From: Paludibacteraceae bacterium
GTDB taxonomy: Bacteria > Bacteroidota > Bacteroidia > Bacteroidales > Paludibacteraceae
NCBI GenBank assembly: GCA_017559385.1
Contig: JAFYSK010000066.1
Location: forward strand, 1 to 64,000
DNA length: 64,000 nucleotides
Reading direction: 5' to 3'
This document shows, in pieces, positions 1 through 7,347 of the stretch (positions are counted from its first letter, which is position 1; every line of letters begins with the position of its first letter). The notes below the pieces were generated by a model. The model worked only from the letters and a program-made list of their open reading frames with translations, did not search any database and had not been told where the DNA came from. A program made the translations under genes and the position numbers.

Positions 1-1
1 G

Positions 2-232
2 GCATCCGCTAAAAATTACACCACCGCCTATGGCGAGCGAACCACCGCAGTTAAAGAAACCGAATTGGCTGCACGAGCTAAGTTCTCGGCTGTGGTTAAA
101 CAAGCCCGTGCACGTATGCTAGACCCTAACCACGCAGACATGGACCAATTAGGCTTCTCACGCCAAGACAAGTACACCACTTTGTTTGGCTATGTCTTCC
201 GACAAGTGTGGGATAGCTACGAGGAGGAGTAA
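2..232 (+). CDS. C-terminal part of a small protein of unknown function (5' cut by window edge)
   Basis: An open frame runs from the window edge to the TAA at 230-232 and gives 76 residues ending in WDSYEEE. It has no cysteine, no membrane segment, and a mixed charged composition that looks like a small soluble protein. I do not recognise the family. Its position just before a short lipoprotein gene resembles the small-gene clusters around HU-like proteins in Bacteroidales, but that link is a guess. The start lies outside the window. Confidence 0.55.
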   Translation, partial: ASAKNYTTAYGERTTAVKETELAARAKFSAVVKQARARMLDPNHADMDQLGFSRQDKYTTLFGYVFRQVWDSYEEE

Positions 233-372
233 GCTTCGCAGACCGCCTACGGCTGTGAGACCACTGCGTTGAGAGACCGCTACGCTGAGAGACCGGGCTA
301 AAGCCCTGAGAGACTCATTGATCCCTCAGTGAGCGTAAGCGAACGGTCTCTCAGTGAGCAAAGCGAACGATC
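233..372. repeat. Micro-palindrome array with GAGAGACC spacers
   Basis: The spacer GAGAGACC (or GTGAGACC) alternates with tiny palindromes: GCC-tac-GGC, GC-tac-GC and GGGC-taaa-GCCC. The array then turns into its inverse form (GGTCTCTC) near 345. The same architecture with other spacers occurs at 37355-37690, 38360-38505 and 49936-50012. The array fills the gap before the lipoprotein gene and I see no coding function in it. Confidence 0.7.
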
Positions 373-387
373 TAAAATCAAACAACT

Positions 388-603
388 ATGAAACCATTAA
401 ACGATATTCAAAAACAACGCCTCACGAAGGCGATCAAGTACCTGGCAGTGGCTATCGCTACAGCCATTGCCATGGCGCTGGGACTGACGTCCTGCAATGT
501 CACCCGGACCATCACTACCGAAAGCAAGTCCCTTACACGGGGCGATACGGCCGTGATCATCCAGTCGAAAACCATCGAATCGTATAATGCGGTGAAGAAG
601 TAG
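388..603 (+). CDS. Small lipoprotein (smalltalk-like)
   Basis: This 71-residue protein has a basic N-terminus, a hydrophobic segment (about residues 20-35, rich in A, I and M) and a lipobox ending LTSC at about residue 36. It is therefore probably a lipid-anchored envelope peptide. The tail is short and polar (NVTRTITTESKSL). The N-terminal half resembles the very short smalltalk proteins of Bacteroides, which usually end soon after the cysteine; here an extra 35 residues follow. An overlapping longer frame beginning at 354 is read through the repeat array and is rejected. The function is unknown. Confidence 0.6.
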   Translation: MKPLNDIQKQRLTKAIKYLAVAIATAIAMALGLTSCNVTRTITTESKSLTRGDTAVIIQSKTIESYNAVKK

Positions 604-720
604 GCACCAGTAGGGCGCTGGTCTAGATAGTCTAGATGGGCGCTGGTCTAGGGAATCTAGATAACCTAGATAGTCTAGATGGTCTAGACAGCGCCCTTGG
701 GGACAGCGCCCTACCCTAGG
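604..720. repeat. CTAGA array with GGGCGCTG/CAGCGCCC ends
   Basis: The sequence contains repeated TCTAGATAG and TCTAGATGG units bounded by GGGCGCTG on the left and CAGCGCCC on the right, so the whole array can fold back on itself. A second copy at 1433-1527 lies on the other side of the four-helix gene, so the gene is bracketed by matching arrays. Confidence 0.75.
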
Positions 721-1398
721 CTAGCATTTGGCTAGCCCTATTATTTCTCGGAGGCGGAGGATTTCCGCCTCCTTTTCTTTGAGCTCGTGGCGGAGTTGCT
801 CCAGCTCATGCTGCATGTTCTGCATGCGCTGGTCTTGCTGTTGGCGATAACCTGTGCGAGCAGCGTGCATGCGCTCTTTGATGCCACCTTCGGTGACGAA
901 GCGCTTCTCAAGCATCTGTAGATAGTTGGTGCTCATTTTATCCGCGAAGTGGCAAACGGTGATCGCCATATTGGCGAGAGCTTCGTCGGATAAACGCTGA
1001 GCAAGCGTAGCGTAGTGATCGAAGGTGTTATGTTCGCGGCAGAACGCCAGCATCCGATCGTATCGAGGATGCTGGGCATCCCACAGAGTGAGTTGATGGG
1101 TATGCAGATAGTCTTCGTAGTCCTCGCGGAGCTCGTGGATACTGGAGCGCGAGACATTGATGAGCTTGATCTCCATCTCAGTAGAGGTCATGCCATCCTC
1201 GCAGCCTTCGACGATATTCTGCTTGCCACTACGTGCCGCTTGGACCATTTGGTCCACGGTGCGGTCGCCATAGCGAGGTAAGAAGCGGTTACAGAAGATA
1301 ACAGTCAGTTGATAAAGGGTATCTGCTTTGTGGTAAAAGTGTAGTTGTCGCCAGTTGTTAGTCTCTCGCAGAACCTTAGTAGTAGTCTTGTTGTCCAT
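721..1398 (-). CDS. Four-helix-bundle (S23-type) protein with suffix domain
   Basis: The 225-residue product belongs to the S23 / four-helix-bundle superfamily first seen as ORFs in 23S rRNA intervening sequences. The diagnostic core is the AARSGKQNIVEG stretch (about residues 54-65) followed by LINVSRSSIHELREDYEDYL. The C-terminal 40 residues are a Q/E/L-rich coiled coil. The length fits the subgroup with a four-helix-bundle suffix domain rather than the 120-residue form. A Bacteroidota -7 box (TATCTTTG on the minus strand, 1554-1561) and a perfect palindrome (1567-1593) lie upstream. Matching CTAGA arrays flank the gene on both sides, which suggests a cassette. The molecular function of the family is not established. 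Confidence 0.75.
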   Translation of the reverse strand: MDNKTTTKVLRETNNWRQLHFYHKADTLYQLTVIFCNRFLPRYGDRTVDQMVQAARSGKQNIVEGCEDGMTSTEMEIKLINVSRSSIHELREDYEDYLHTHQLTLWDAQHPRYDRMLAFCREHNTFDHYATLAQRLSDEALANMAITVCHFADKMSTNYLQMLEKRFVTEGGIKERMHAARTGYRQQQDQRMQNMQHELEQLRHELKEKEAEILRLREIIGLAKC

Positions 1399-1432
1399 TG
1401 CTAGTTTGTTTTTTAGTAGTTAGTATTCATTT

Positions 1433-1527
1433 GGGGCGCTAATCTAGGGAATCTAGATGGGCGCTGGTCTAGATAGTCTAGATGGTCTAGATAGTCTAGA
1501 CAGCGCCCTTGGGGATAGCGCCCCTAT
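1433..1527. repeat. Second CTAGA array, 5' of the four-helix gene
   Basis: It shares the GGGCGCTGGTCTAGAT, TCTAGATGG and CAGCGCCCTTGGGG elements with the array at 604-720. Like that copy it ends with complementary GGGCGCT/AGCGCCC arms. It is part of the 472-bp gap between the four-helix gene and the SOD gene. Confidence 0.75.
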
Positions 1528-1553
1528 TTTGCGCGTTTTTTTGTAAAACGCTG

Positions 1554-1593
1554 CAAAGATACTACACCAAACTGACAAAAGTTGTCAGTTTGG
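1554..1593 (-). promoter_or_regulatory. Promoter and 12-bp perfect palindrome upstream of the four-helix gene
   Basis: On the minus strand TATCTTTG (1554-1561) fits the Bacteroidota -7 consensus TAnnTTTG. Immediately upstream is a perfect palindrome: 12-bp arms CCAAACTGACAA / TTGTCAGTTTGG separated by AAG (1567-1593). It covers the expected -33 region, so it is placed like an operator. The half-site CTGACAA recurs upstream of dnaK (37322-37338). Confidence 0.55.
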
Positions 1594-1649
1594 AGAAAAA
1601 AATGTAAAAAAATGCAGAAAGTGATTTTTTTCTGCATTTTTTGCACTGG

Positions 1650-1870
1650 GCGCCCTGCTAGTACGGCTAGTACTGCTAGTTCACCTAGCCTGGCGCCCGA
1701 AGCAACGATTTAAGGCGGGAAACCGCCTTAAATCCCCCGCCTCTAAACTCTACACCGTAGCGGCTTGGGCGCGTCCACTAAACCAGCACTATAGCCTATA
1801 GCCCGCAGGGCGTCCTATAGGGCTTCGCCCATAGCCCATAACCGATAACCTATAACCTATAGCCTATAAC
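1650..1870. repeat. Mixed short-repeat region downstream of the SOD gene
   Basis: It contains CTAGT repeats (1657-1695), a GC-rich hairpin AAGGCGG/CCGCCTT (1712-1729), a copy of the CTCTAAAC...GTAGCGGC...CCACTAAACC family (1741-1785), and a run of CCTATAACCTATAGCC units (1790-1868). The same families recur at 2600-2747, 19240-19460 and 31170-31470. I see no coding sequence. Confidence 0.6.
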
Positions 1871-2482
1871 TTACAGATATCCATAATCCACTGGCATACG
1901 GTCAGAAATGACATGCCAGTTGAGGAGCAACCAGAGGTTTTTGAGATAGTCTTGTCTGCGGTTTTGGTAATCTAGATAATAGGCATGTTCCCATACATCA
2001 ATGGCCAACAGTGGTGTCAGGTCATAGCGCAATGGGTTATCGCCATTGGGCAATGATAGGATCTTCAGTTCGCTGTTGTAGTTAATGGCCAAGAAGGTCC
2101 AGCCCGAACCAAAAAAGCCACTGGCTGCCTGCTCCAGGTGCTCAATCATCAATTCAAACGAACCAAACGATTGGTCGATGAGCCGACGCAATTCGCCAGA
2201 CATCTGTTTGGCATGTTGCGTGGGTGCCAATTGTTCGAAAAAGAGTTGATGGTTCAGCACCTGACCGGCATTATTAGCCAGTAGACCTGCGGGCGCTTTG
2301 CGCACGATCTCCTCGAGCGACAAGCCCTCGAACTTAGAGCCATCGACGAGTTGATTAAGATTGTCCACATAGGTCTTGAAATGCTTGCCATAGTGGCAGG
2401 AGAGGGTTTCTTGGCTCATCATAGGTGCCAAGTCGTTGAGTTGATATTTCAACTCAGGAAGATAAAACGGATTCGTTTTCAT
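1871..2482 (-). CDS. Superoxide dismutase, Fe/Mn family
   Basis: The enzyme converts superoxide to oxygen and hydrogen peroxide in the cytoplasm. The start at 2482 (MKTNPFYLPEL) is chosen because the family begins this way; the longer frame upstream is unrelated. The 203-residue length is typical. Metal ligands are visible: His in SCHYGKH, His in QVLNHQLFFEQL, and Asp and His in the AIDVWEHAYYLDYQN signature. The second ligand helix has NHQLFFEQL where NHTFYW is usual, so this is a divergent member. It stands alone between repeat regions. Metal choice cannot be read safely from the sequence. Confidence 0.92.
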   Translation of the reverse strand: MKTNPFYLPELKYQLNDLAPMMSQETLSCHYGKHFKTYVDNLNQLVDGSKFEGLSLEEIVRKAPAGLLANNAGQVLNHQLFFEQLAPTQHAKQMSGELRRLIDQSFGSFELMIEHLEQAASGFFGSGWTFLAINYNSELKILSLPNGDNPLRYDLTPLLAIDVWEHAYYLDYQNRRQDYLKNLWLLLNWHVISDRMPVDYGYL

Positions 2483-2747
2483 AGTGGTTAAAGTGTTAGT
2501 TATAGCCCAACGTAGGCTACATAGAGGTAGAAGCAAAAAGTGTGCCGCACTGGGTAGGTACAAGGGCCAGGAAATGATGAAGAAGATGAAGGAATTGATT
2601 TTTGCACAAAAAAAGGCGGTTGCCCGCCTTGGATTCCCGCCTCTACACTTTACACCCTACACTCTACACCGCGCCTCCGGCGCCTCTAAACCCTAAACAG
2701 TAGCGGCTCTGCCGCGTCCACTAAACCATCAGCTACGCTGCCTCGGC
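2483..2747. repeat. Short-repeat spacer between SOD and HipT genes
   Basis: It contains the GC-rich hairpin AAGGCGGTTGCCCGCCTT (2613-2630), CTACAC repeats, and the dispersed family with GCGCC-tcc-GGCGC and GCGGC-tct-GCCGC micro-palindromes separated by CTCTAAACCCTAAAC and GTCCACTAAACC (about 2668-2747). No gene is supported here. Confidence 0.6.
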
Positions 2748-3677
2748 TCAAAGCCGTGCTATTCGTTGCTGAATAAGCGACCAATATGTATCTTGAAGAT
2801 GTTGAGGCAGGAATGAAGAACGGATACATGCCTCCCATTGTGGAGTAATACGTTTGAAGCGATTGAAAATATTACTAATCACCTTCTCATTCAATCCACT
2901 ACTTAGCATCGCCAACTCAAAATCATGTCGAGTCAATCTGCTTTTTTTTCCATTGAGTGTTAATGCTAGCTCTTCCGCATCTTCAGGAATTACCAACAAT
3001 GTATTCAACAAATCATATGCAGGTGTCAGGATATAATCTGTTTCGTTAGGAGCATATAGAGAAAAGTTCTTAAGATGCATATCACTATTGCCTACCACCC
3101 AAGAAAATATCACAATCGTCCAAAATTTCGTCAAATCCAAACCCGGCGCAGCAGAATATTTGCGTATAGCTTTGGCTATTTGTTCGTATGAAGATTTGTA
3201 TTTCCGCTCCGTCAGGTGCTCCGTCAGTTGACACATATCCTCCATAGGGATTTTTATTCCCTTCTTGCCGCGATCAATACGCTTGGTTAGATAGCAATAT
3301 TCACCATTATCAAAGTGAAACAAAGCATGTGGCACCACATCAATCTTCGCTAATTCTGCCAAATGCATCGTTAGGTCCTCATTTTCTGGCAAAAATGGAT
3401 ATTGCTGCGTTTGTGGTTTGAGAACATACTTGCCCCCCGTTTCTACTATGGTCAAACGTGCAGTTTGCGCCGTCTGCATGATATCCATAGAGAGCTTAGC
3501 CTGCACTCCTGTAACGGCAGACTGTGAGCGAACTACCTGCTTTGCTAGTTCTCGGAGATCTGCTTGCGAATAGGGCAAGGAAGGTATGCTTTGCTTGCCA
3601 AAGAAACGCTTTGCACATGCGGCATGGTAGTGCAGTTCACCCTCATGCAATTCCTTATAACAAAATAGACATCTCAT
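2748..3677 (-). CDS. HipT-like serine/threonine kinase toxin (HipA C-terminal fold)
   Basis: The 309-residue protein carries the HipA kinase fold. The catalytic loop is NSDMHLKNFSL and the metal-binding AYDLL motif follows. The start at 3677 overlaps the previous gene by ATGA. The N-terminus is a small C-x2-C...H...C putative zinc site, followed by SQSAVTGVQAK at about residues 51-61; its S-x-S matches the paired autophosphorylated serines of E. coli HipT. HipA_N subdomain 1 is missing and is encoded separately by the upstream gene, as in HipBST. HipA-type kinases phosphorylate aminoacyl-tRNA synthetases; the target here is unknown. The three genes form one translationally coupled operon. Confidence 0.82.
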   Translation of the reverse strand: MRCLFCYKELHEGELHYHAACAKRFFGKQSIPSLPYSQADLRELAKQVVRSQSAVTGVQAKLSMDIMQTAQTARLTIVETGGKYVLKPQTQQYPFLPENEDLTMHLAELAKIDVVPHALFHFDNGEYCYLTKRIDRGKKGIKIPMEDMCQLTEHLTERKYKSSYEQIAKAIRKYSAAPGLDLTKFWTIVIFSWVVGNSDMHLKNFSLYAPNETDYILTPAYDLLNTLLVIPEDAEELALTLNGKKSRLTRHDFELAMLSSGLNEKVISNIFNRFKRITPQWEACIRSSFLPQHLQDTYWSLIQQRIARL

Positions 3678-3997
3678 TCGCTTATATCTTCTATAACACT
3701 TACAGCGCCTATACAATCCTTGCAGCAAGCCACAAGTAATGCCATACGATCGCTCGGATCAATCTTCCAGTGTTCTTGTGCAATATTCAGTAACCATCCC
3801 TCTGGTATAAGACCATCAAAAAATGGGAACAACATATCACTCTTGTACGGCTCCGCACGTAGTGGTAAGGTAAGACTAATTGGACGGGACTCAGGACATT
3901 GTAAATAGTTTGTATCATAAGTAAACGTGAACCCATGCTCATCTTCCACAAGGTTCCCAGCCAAAAGATGTTTGTAATATATTTTAGCTTTCTTCAT
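3674..3997 (-). CDS. HipS-like protein (HipA N-terminal subdomain as a separate gene)
   Basis: This 107-residue protein matches the N-subdomain 1 of HipA (Couple_hipA type): ISLTLPLRAEPYKS followed by LFPFFDGLIPEGWLL. In the described E. coli HipBST system this free-standing subdomain is the antitoxin that restrains the HipT kinase. It overlaps the HTH gene by 14 bases and the kinase gene by 4, so all three are co-expressed. An antitoxin role is inferred from architecture. Confidence 0.8.
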   Translation of the reverse strand: MKKAKIYYKHLLAGNLVEDEHGFTFTYDTNYLQCPESRPISLTLPLRAEPYKSDMLFPFFDGLIPEGWLLNIAQEHWKIDPSDRMALLVACCKDCIGAVSVIEDISE

Positions 3998-4202
3998 GGA
4001 TGGTTCGTTTTACAGGATACAACTCCATACCAAAGAGTTCCAAGATTTGGTTGACTTTGTCCATGCGCACAGTAGATTTTCCTTGCTCTAGATCTCGTAC
4101 AAAGCGCAATCCTACTCCAGCCTTTTCGGCTAAGTCTTCTTGCGTTAAGTGATATTGCTTGCGCAAATCCTTGATACACTGTGATAAATTATTTTTTGCC
4201 AT
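3984..4202 (-). CDS. HipB-like HTH regulator
   Basis: This 72-residue protein is almost entirely a helix-turn-helix of the Cro/CI (XRE) type: IKDLRKQYHLTQEDLAEKAG and the recognition helix region VGLRFVRDLEQGKST. It is the first gene of the HipB-HipS-HipT operon. It probably represses its own promoter, where TATACC/GGTATA inverted repeats lie (4211-4302). In HipBST, HipB boosts antitoxin action rather than being the main antitoxin. Confidence 0.85.
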   Translation of the reverse strand: MAKNNLSQCIKDLRKQYHLTQEDLAEKAGVGLRFVRDLEQGKSTVRMDKVNQILELFGMELYPVKRTIHEES

Positions 4203-4210
4203 ATTTTATA

Positions 4211-4311
4211 TCTTATCGGGTATAAATATCATCATTCAAGGTATTATTATACCTCAAAGGGTATATTTTATAACACAAAAAACATTTTATACCCAATCGG
4301 GTGCAAAAATA
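4211..4311 (-). promoter_or_regulatory. Operator and promoter of the HipB-HipS-HipT operon
   Basis: A perfect inverted repeat TATACC-N6-GGTATA spans 4248-4265. Related half-sites occur at 4216-4223 (CGGGTATA) and 4288-4302 (TATACCC then CGGGT). A -7-like box TATTTTTG lies at 4304-4311 on the minus strand, so ACCC-aatc-GGGT (4291-4302) would overlap the transcription start. The layout parallels the E. coli hipB operators (TATCC-N8-GGATA). Confidence 0.6.
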
Positions 4312-4350
4312 CAATATTTTTTCGATATACGCAAATAAAATCACAAAAAA

Positions 4351-4417
4351 GTGACGAATATTTTTAAAATCCCCACATTTTTGTGACGAAAGATAAACAG
4401 CAAAGTATACTTTATAC
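4351..4417 (+). repeat. 67-bp direct repeat, left copy
   Basis: The 67 bases beginning GTGACGAATA and ending CTTTATAC are identical to 6180-6246. The pair brackets the AAA/DUF4143 ATPase gene. The rest of the 4203-4542 gap holds the Hip operator and about 120 bases without recognised features. Confidence 0.9.
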
Positions 4418-4542
4418 TCTGCAAATTTGTAATTTGTGGGGAGAGCGACCGGCTTGCCGAACGCGAGCGTCCATATCGATTAACAATCTCTGTAACAGAA
4501 TCAACAACATTAGCCGCTAGTCCCTTGTTCTGGTTTGGTATA

Positions 4543-5685
4543 TTAAAAATATTTTCCTTGCCACAATGCCTTCAGGAAGTCATGGATATATATCAATTCT
4601 ATATCATCATCCGTACGACGAGTGAAAATATCCAACGATACCACCAACTTACGGGCTGGAGAATATTCATTGGCGAAAGAACGCAAATTTTTTAGATGCT
4701 TATTCTGTATTTCACAAGCAGATTTAATCTCAATGGCAATCTTAGCATCCCCGATAATCGCATCCACCTCCACTCCTGTATATGTCCGCCAATAACTCAA
4801 TTGATTTTCGTTTTGCGTATAACTGATGTATGCTACCAATTCTTGTATTACAAAATGCTCAAATGCATGCCCATATTCTGGGGTACCTTCTTCGATATGC
4901 TTACGTTTCAACATGTGATTGGTTAAGCCCACATCAAATAGATAAAACCTTGGTGCCTGCACCAAACGACGCTTTTTCGTGCGCGTATATGCAGGTACAA
5001 AACAACCTAATAGTGTATCTTCTAGAATAGAGAAATACTCCTTTACCGTATTGGCACTTACCCCACAATCCGAAGCAATGTTATTGTAATTTACCATTTC
5101 ACCATTAGTCATCGCGGCAATTGTCAGAAACTGGTTGAATGATTTCATATTACGAACTAGCGCTTCTGCTTTAATCTCTTCGCGAAGATATACATCTAAA
5201 TACGCAGACATTAGCATTGATGGGGCACTAGCATCATAATGGGCAGGTAGTAGTCCGTGATTAAGTGCACGATCAAGATTAAAGTCAGGTATTTCTGCAC
5301 TTACCAATGGGTACAAATAATATGGAACAGCACGCCCACCCAGCGTATTATAACCTTTGCGACGTAACTTGCGCGCACTACTGCCGCACAACACAAAGCG
5401 TAACTGTTTATCAAAAATCAGACGATGTACCTCATTGAGTAATTCTGGTACTTGCTGAATTTCATCGATAATAACTAACGCATTATCCGGCTCATGCTTG
5501 AGTATTTCGTACAACAGTGCAGGTCGCTGCTCGAAACGATTCTTCACATCGGAATTAAGCAAGTCGAATGATATCGCATCTGGGAAAAGCGACTTCAGCA
5601 ATGTAGACTTACCTGTTTGTCGAGCACCAAACAGAAAGATACTATTCGATTTTGTTGCTTCTAATAATTGACGTCTTAGATACAT
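4543..5685 (-). CDS. AAA ATPase with DUF4143 domain
   Basis: This 380-residue protein has an N-terminal AAA_14 domain with Walker A GARQTGKSTLL (about residues 20-30) and Walker B ALVIIDEIQQVPEL (about 69-82), a sensor stretch LCGSSARKL, then a DUF4143 domain with a nuclease-like end containing EVDAIIGDAKIAIEIKSA (D...E-x-K pattern). Members are common, often multicopy, and lack a firm function. A -7 box (TACCTTTG, 5783-5790, minus strand) lies upstream. The gene sits between two perfect 67-bp direct repeats, so it may have been gained or could be lost as a unit. Confidence 0.85.
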   Translation of the reverse strand: MYLRRQLLEATKSNSIFLFGARQTGKSTLLKSLFPDAISFDLLNSDVKNRFEQRPALLYEILKHEPDNALVIIDEIQQVPELLNEVHRLIFDKQLRFVLCGSSARKLRRKGYNTLGGRAVPYYLYPLVSAEIPDFNLDRALNHGLLPAHYDASAPSMLMSAYLDVYLREEIKAEALVRNMKSFNQFLTIAAMTNGEMVNYNNIASDCGVSANTVKEYFSILEDTLLGCFVPAYTRTKKRRLVQAPRFYLFDVGLTNHMLKRKHIEEGTPEYGHAFEHFVIQELVAYISYTQNENQLSYWRTYTGVEVDAIIGDAKIAIEIKSACEIQNKHLKNLRSFANEYSPARKLVVSLDIFTRRTDDDIELIYIHDFLKALWQGKYF

Positions 5686-5810
5686 ATGTTACACTAAGTT
5701 TACTTTGCATTTTTTGTAACATTTTGCGACATTTCATTGAAAATGCGCAGTAACATTGCAAATATTTATTCATTTTCTGCTGCAAAGGTACTACAAAAAA
5801 TGCACATACG

Positions 5811-6109
5811 CAAGTAATCACGACGAATTTCTTCAAAAAAAAGAAATCTTTTTTTATTATAAGGCGAAATATGCCTATTATGCTCGCATAAAATAGGCGT
5901 ATTGAGACGGGTAATAGCTGCGCAAGCATTGAAGAAATGTCGTGATTACTTAGCAACAACCTCTACTTTTTTCGGAGGGAACCCACCCTTAAGGGAAGGG
6001 GCGTGCCGAAAAAAAGCACATATCCTGCGAACGACGCTGGAGTATGTGCTGCATTTTGCGAACGTACTTTCGGGGGAATTGGCAGAGCTGAGGCGGCGTC
6101 CGAAAGTAC
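5811..6109. other. Multi-hairpin region, possible structured RNA or MITE-like element
   Basis: A long imperfect inverted repeat (5811-5836 with 5929-5951) encloses a hairpin AATATGCCTATT / AATAGGCGTATT (5868-5879 with 5892-5903). Three further hairpins follow: CTTTTTTCGG / CCGAAAAAAG (5966-5975 with 6006-6015), GCACATA-TCC / GGA-g-TATGTGC (6016-6025 with 6039-6049), and GTACTTTCGG / CCGAAAGTAC (6064-6073 with 6100-6109). An open frame crosses it but has no protein-like character. It lies inside the direct-repeat bracket with the ATPase gene. Confidence 0.5.
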
Positions 6110-6179
6110 TGAAAATCTTTGAATTACGCAAACAAAATCACAAAAAACCGACGAATATTTTCAATTTTCACACATTTTT

Positions 6180-6246
6180 GTGACGAATATTTTTAAAATC
6201 CCCACATTTTTGTGACGAAAGATAAACAGCAAAGTATACTTTATAC
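6180..6246 (+). repeat. 67-bp direct repeat, right copy
   Basis: Identical to 4351-4417. Just before it (6128-6179) is a degenerate extra half-copy (CGACGAATATTTTCAATTTT), so the right side holds a partial tandem duplication. Confidence 0.9.
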
Positions 6247-6282
6247 ATTTACCACTTTATTGTAAACTATACTTTCCATTTT

Positions 6283-6320
6283 CTGTGGTATGTGCATTTT
6301 TGCACATACCACAGTTTTTT
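6283..6320 (+). terminator. Strong hairpin with T-run
   Basis: Perfect 14-bp stem CTGTGGTATGTGCA / TGCACATACCACAG with a TTTT loop, then six T. The T-run makes it a terminator for plus-strand transcription, although both neighbouring genes are on the minus strand. It would stop transcripts leaving the hairpin region at 5811-6109. Confidence 0.7.
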
Positions 6321-6354
6321 CTAGCCGCACGCGTGTAGGTATATAAGGAGTAAA

Positions 6355-6383
6355 AGAGCATCTGCTTGTAAGGCAGATGCTCT
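6355..6383 (-). terminator. Terminator of the gene at 6429-7103
   Basis: Stem AGAGCATCTGC / GCAGATGCTCT (11 bp) around a 7-base loop. On the minus strand it is followed by CTTTTACT. Confidence 0.75.
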
Positions 6384-6428
6384 AGAGGGATTTTCTAAGA
6401 CAAGCTATTTTACAAAGAATATTGGTAG

Positions 6429-7103
6429 TTACTTACCCTGTCTCTTTTCCCACTCCTCAATATCTTTCAGCGCAGTTGCTTCATCTACAAGATGCGCTAT
6501 AGTCACCGCACCACCTACTAAAGTTGGTATAAAAGCGAAAAAGGCATATCCTCGTTGCGCTTTAGCCCAAGCAAGGAGACGGCGTTCGTTTTCATACTGC
6601 TGGTTCATACTAAGCGCATCAACAAGGGTACAATAGTAAGAAAAGGCATAACCAATATCACTCAAGTCTTTTACCTTAAAGACCAAAGATACTACATTAC
6701 CAATAAGTTCAATTGTATTATTATGCGTTGACTTGCAAAAACCTTTTATCAGTTCATCACGAGTTACAGATAGAATTGGATGGACTTGTGGAAGTTTGTC
6801 AATGGGAATTGCATTTCTCATTGACCACTGCAATTCCCATAGAATTCTCGACGCCTCCATACTCATCGTAATATAATCACGACAGGATTTGAGTCTCTGC
6901 TTGTAGGTTTCTACGACAGTGTAACCTGGAATATATTCCTGTTCCAACAGATCATACACTTGTTTGCAGTAGTCTTCGTAATATACATTACTTCCTATCA
7001 ACATTGGTCTGCGGGCCTCAATGTTGCGGATTCGTCCTTGAATGACTTCAGGATTTGTTTGTGTGGCATACACGCCATTGGGAGAAATTATTAAATTTTT
7101 CAT
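6429..7103 (-). CDS. Protein of unknown function, 224 residues
   Basis: I do not recognise this protein. It begins MKNLIISPNGVYAT, is mostly alpha-helical in character, and has a short hydrophobic stretch YAFFAFIPTLVGGAVTIAHL (about residues 190-209) that could be a membrane segment near the C-terminus. There is no signal peptide. A -7 box TATCTTTG (minus strand, 7185-7192) gives it its own promoter and a terminator follows at 6355-6383, so it is monocistronic. It stands at the edge of the defence-type island beside the AbiH gene; a membrane-associated defence role is only a guess. Confidence 0.6.
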   Translation of the reverse strand: MKNLIISPNGVYATQTNPEVIQGRIRNIEARRPMLIGSNVYYEDYCKQVYDLLEQEYIPGYTVVETYKQRLKSCRDYITMSMEASRILWELQWSMRNAIPIDKLPQVHPILSVTRDELIKGFCKSTHNNTIELIGNVVSLVFKVKDLSDIGYAFSYYCTLVDALSMNQQYENERRLLAWAKAQRGYAFFAFIPTLVGGAVTIAHLVDEATALKDIEEWEKRQGK

Positions 7104-7292
7104 AACGTTAAGATTTTGTGTTATTAATCGTTTTTATTGAGTCTATAGGCAAATATCATTTTGTGCCGTTACTCAATTTCGCCGCAAAGATAAATCAATT
7201 CTGCGAACTCACCAAATAAATTTGCAGATTTTTTTATTTTCTTCTTCGATTACCCTAAATTATAGGACTATCAGGTGCTAAGTCCCTTAAAA

Positions 7293-7322
7293 ACACCCAC
7301 CGATCGTATGAGCGGTGGGTGT
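7293..7322 (-). terminator. Terminator of the AbiH-like gene
   Basis: 10-bp stem ACACCCACCG / CGGTGGGTGT, 10-base loop, followed on the minus strand by TTTTAAGG. Confidence 0.75.
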
Positions 7323-7347
7323 GGGTGGATAATTTAGAATCAACAAC

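Noticed and set aside
354..587. 77-residue frame overlapping the small lipoprotein
   Set aside because: It starts in the repeat array and is out of frame with the signal peptide and lipobox, which are better evidence.
2748..4202. Classic two-gene HipBA module
   Set aside because: The kinase lacks the N-terminal subdomain, which is a separate upstream gene; this fits HipBST better.
5811..6109. Integron attC site or IS end
   Set aside because: No R/L box core sites, no integrase or transposase nearby; left as an unclassified structured region.
5902..6183. 93-residue plus-strand frame
   Set aside because: It crosses several perfect hairpins and the direct repeat and has no protein-like pattern.
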